Assembly (NCBI GenBank): GCA_016932995.1
Contig: JAFGBU010000010.1
Location: 124,001-188,000 of the forward strand
Reading direction: 5' to 3'
Length of the DNA: 64,000 nucleotides
From: Desulfovibrionaceae bacterium
Lineage (GTDB): Bacteria > Desulfobacterota > Desulfovibrionia > Desulfovibrionales > Desulfovibrionaceae
This document shows, in pieces, positions 62,168-64,000 of this stretch. The position numbers were made by a program, and so were the translations under genes. The notes under the pieces are model-generated. The model was not told where the DNA came from. It worked only from the letters and a program-made list of their open reading frames with translations, and did not search any database. The stretch's first letter is position 1. The number at the start of each line of letters is the position of its first letter.

Positions 62168-63442
62168 CTAGCGGCCCGGGCCGCTCGGCGAGGGAAAAAA
62201 CCTGTCCAGCTTGTCCAAGAGCGTCTCCCGGCCCACGGACTCCTGGCCGTGGCCGGTCATGTCCTTGACCAGCACGGTCCCGGCCTCGAACTCCTCAAGG
62301 CCGATTATCAGGCAGGTCCGGGCCCGGTTCTTGTTGGCCTGGCGCAGCCTGCTCTTGAGGCTGGCCGCGCCGTAGCCGAGCTCGCCGCCCAGGCCGCGCT
62401 CCCTGAGCCGCTGGGCCAGAAGCGCGGCCTGGGCCTCGGCCCGATTGTCCAGGACCGCCAGATAGAAGTCCGGCTCCGGGTCCAAGACCGGGTCAAGGAG
62501 CATGGCCAGGCGGTCCATTCCGCAGGCAAAGCCGATCCCGGGCACGTCCGGGCCGCCCAGGGCGGCGACCAGCCCGTCGTAGCGGCCCCCGCCGGCCACG
62601 GCCGACTGGGCCCCGATCTCGCCCGAGCAGACCTCGAACGTGGTCCGCTGGTAGTAGTCCAGGCCGCGGACCAGCCGCGAATTCAGGGAGTGCTTGAGCC
62701 CGGCCGCGGAGATCATCTCCAGGACGGCCTCGAAATGCCTCCGGCACCCGGCGCAGACATGGCTGCTCACGGCCGGGGCGTCCTTGACCAGGTCCCTGCA
62801 CCCGGGCACCTTGCAGTCCAGGACCCGCAGGGGATTGGTCTTAACCCGGCGGCGGCAGTCCTCGCACAGGGCGTTGACATCCAGGGACCCGAAGAACCCG
62901 GTCAGGGCCTCGCGGTACGCGGGCCGGCACTCGGCGCAGCCCAGGGTGTTGAGCTCGAAGCTCAGGTCGTCCAGGCCCAGGGAGCCCAGAAAGGCCGCGA
63001 GCATGAGCAGTGTCTCGGCGTCGGCCTGGGGCTCGGCCGCGCCGAAGGTCTCGGCGTTTATCTGGTGGAACTGGCGCTGGCGGCCCATCTGGGGCCGCTC
63101 GTAGCGGAACATGGGCCCGAAGGTGTAGTAGCGGCTGACCCGGCCGGGCTGGTGCAGCCCGGAGTCCACAAAGGCCCGGACCACCCCGGCCGTGGCCTCG
63201 GGCCGCAGGGTCATGGACCGGCCCCTGCGGTCCGGGAAGCTGAACATCTCCTTGCCGACTACGTCGGTGTCCTCTCCGATGGACCTGGCGAACAGCTCGG
63301 TCCTCTCCAGGACCGGCACGCGCAGCTCGCCGAACCCGTAGCGGCCGAAGACCTCCCGGGCCCGCTGCTCCATGAGCGCGTACTTTGCGCTCTGCTCGGG
63401 AAAGAGGTCGTTGAAGCCCTTTATCTTCTGTATCCTGGCCAT
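62168..63442 (-). CDS. hisS: HisS, histidyl-tRNA synthetase
   Basis: The 424-residue class II synthetase has KIKGFNDLFPEQS, VPVLERTELFARSIGEDTDVVGKEMFSF, the motif 2 region MTLRPEATAGVVRAFVDSGLHQPGRVSRYYTFGPMFRYERPQMGRQRQFHQINAETFG, and LVRGLDYYQRTTFEV. The histidine-binding GGRYDGLVAALGG and a C-terminal anticodon-binding domain complete it. A cysteine-rich stretch (CEDCRRR, CKVPGC, CAGCRRH) in the insertion suggests a small metal site. The gene starts the leftward hisS-aspS-def-fmt set. Confidence 0.95.
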   Translation of the reverse strand: MARIQKIKGFNDLFPEQSAKYALMEQRAREVFGRYGFGELRVPVLERTELFARSIGEDTDVVGKEMFSFPDRRGRSMTLRPEATAGVVRAFVDSGLHQPGRVSRYYTFGPMFRYERPQMGRQRQFHQINAETFGAAEPQADAETLLMLAAFLGSLGLDDLSFELNTLGCAECRPAYREALTGFFGSLDVNALCEDCRRRVKTNPLRVLDCKVPGCRDLVKDAPAVSSHVCAGCRRHFEAVLEMISAAGLKHSLNSRLVRGLDYYQRTTFEVCSGEIGAQSAVAGGGRYDGLVAALGGPDVPGIGFACGMDRLAMLLDPVLDPEPDFYLAVLDNRAEAQAALLAQRLRERGLGGELGYGAASLKSRLRQANKNRARTCLIIGLEEFEAGTVLVKDMTGHGQESVGRETLLDKLDRFFPSPSGPGR

Positions 63443-63484
63443 GGCCGACCGTCCAAAATGTTTGCTTGTCCTTGGAAACGATTC

Positions 63485-63513
63485 TGGTTAGACCATAGCC
63501 CGCTGGTTGTCAA
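63485..63513 (-). promoter_or_regulatory. predicted promoter of the hisS operon
   Basis: On the minus strand TTGACA (63513-63508) is followed after 17 bases by TAACCA (63490-63485). The hisS ATG lies 42 bases downstream. Confidence 0.5.
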
Positions 63514-63556
63514 AACAGGGCCCGGGCAAGGGCTTAAAAGGGGCGGTGTCAGGGGC

Positions 63557-64000
63557 CTAGCAGCCCGGGCCGGGCTCGGTCTTCCAGGCCATCAGCGGGG
63601 TCAGGGGCCTTTCGCGCTCGAAGTCCACGCGCATGGCCGTGAACGCGCCCACGCAGGCCGGGTAGATGATCCCGTTGAGGTACCTCCAGGGCAGGGTCGG
63701 CCGCCAGGTGGCCATGGGCCCGGGCAGGACCGAACGGGTCGGGCCGGGCTTGCAGCCCGTGGCCGCAAGGACCAGGGAGCGCATCTCCGGCCAGGTGAAC
63801 CACCTGGCCCGGCGCAGGGTGCCGGCCGCGGTCCTGGGCGTGGGGCCGCTCGGCCGGCCGTGGGTCAGGTAGTACACGGACCAGCGGTTCAGAAACCCGA
63901 TCAGCACGCCCCTGGAGGCCACCCGGGCCGCCTCCCTGAGCACCGCGGCCGGGTCCCTGCAGAACTCGAGCACGTTCCAGAGCACCGCATAGTCAAAGGC
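63557..64000 (-). CDS. partial SAM-dependent methyltransferase (runs off the window)
   Basis: The visible 147 residues begin in mid-domain (AFDYAVLWNVLEFCRDPAAVLREAARVASRGVLIGFLN). This looks like motif II to motif III of a Methyltransf_11-type domain, here with VLEF where many have VLEH. A C-terminal segment YPACVGAFTAMRVDFER follows. The start lies beyond position 64000. It is on the same strand as hisS and ends 114 bases before its start. Substrate is unknown. Confidence 0.68.
   Translation of the reverse strand, partial: AFDYAVLWNVLEFCRDPAAVLREAARVASRGVLIGFLNRWSVYYLTHGRPSGPTPRTAAGTLRRARWFTWPEMRSLVLAATGCKPGPTRSVLPGPMATWRPTLPWRYLNGIIYPACVGAFTAMRVDFERERPLTPLMAWKTEPGPGC

Overview
The window reads as one contiguous piece of a high-GC (roughly two thirds G+C) chromosome from an anaerobic deltaproteobacterium. 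A Desulfovibrio-like member of the Desulfobacterota is the best guess. This rests on a ferredoxin-linked 2-oxoacid oxidoreductase operon, several radical SAM enzymes, LarB/C/E nickel-pincer cofactor genes, tandem MotB-like proteins beside MotA, a DUF116 protein beside rsmB, and heptose (Gram-negative envelope) genes. No rRNA, tRNA, CRISPR array, prophage or complete insertion sequence was seen. Two near-consensus parS sites beside parA suggest that the replication origin is not far away. Coding density is high. Long open frames antisense to or out of frame with real genes are common at this base composition and were discarded.

Layout. 1-8.7 kb: surface polysaccharide genes (two SPASM radical SAM proteins, a NeuC-type epimerase, a GT-B-like protein, two family 2 glycosyltransferases) plus an orphan MacB/FtsX-type permease. 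8.6-12.3 kb: a leftward operon of MATE exporter, larE, larB and a short larC. 12.4-13.4 kb: two half-size YeeE/YedE sulfur transporters. 13.5-18.6 kb: more envelope sugar genes (polyprenyl-phosphate glycosyltransferase, YdjC-type deacetylase, methyltransferase, GT39-like enzyme) and a MarR regulator. 18.7-19.8 kb: an excisionase-type HTH protein, an unrecognised 135-residue protein, and a duplicated terminator block. 19.8-27.3 kb: ATP-type phosphofructokinase, an exported propeller-like protein, heptose kinase, parB and parA split by an opposite-strand zinc-ribbon gene, and a sugar epimerase. 27.3-33.9 kb: slipin/NfeD pair, coaBC operon, MerR-type regulator divergent from queA. 34-39 kb: ferredoxin plus three subunits of a VorB-type oxidoreductase, a B12-binding radical SAM protein and aroE, ending in a 151-base element built of five hairpins. 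39.2-41.7 kb: LysM lytic transglycosylase and rlmB. 41.7-46.7 kb: a leftward flagellar operon, motA - two MotB-like proteins - fliL - fliN - fliO - fliP - fliQ. 46.8-51 kb: yggS, era, topA. 51-55.6 kb: two repeats of a module made of an AMP-forming acyl-CoA synthetase and an HTH-cupin regulator. 55.9-63.4 kb: a TPR protein, then a leftward run of hisS, aspS, def, fmt, DUF116 and rsmB. 63.6 kb to the edge: a partial methyltransferase.

How it fits together. The window combines housekeeping functions (translation, chromosome segregation, topology, coenzyme A, shikimate) with envelope sugar synthesis, motility and fermentative 2-oxoacid and acyl-CoA metabolism. The points most worth a second look are the five-hairpin element at 39.03-39.18 kb, the LarC that stops after its first domain, the apparently leaderless merR/queA divergent promoter, the duplicated terminator block, the parA-parB pair interrupted by an opposite-strand gene, the duplicated FliH-binding-like motif in FliN, and the doubled synthetase/regulator module.
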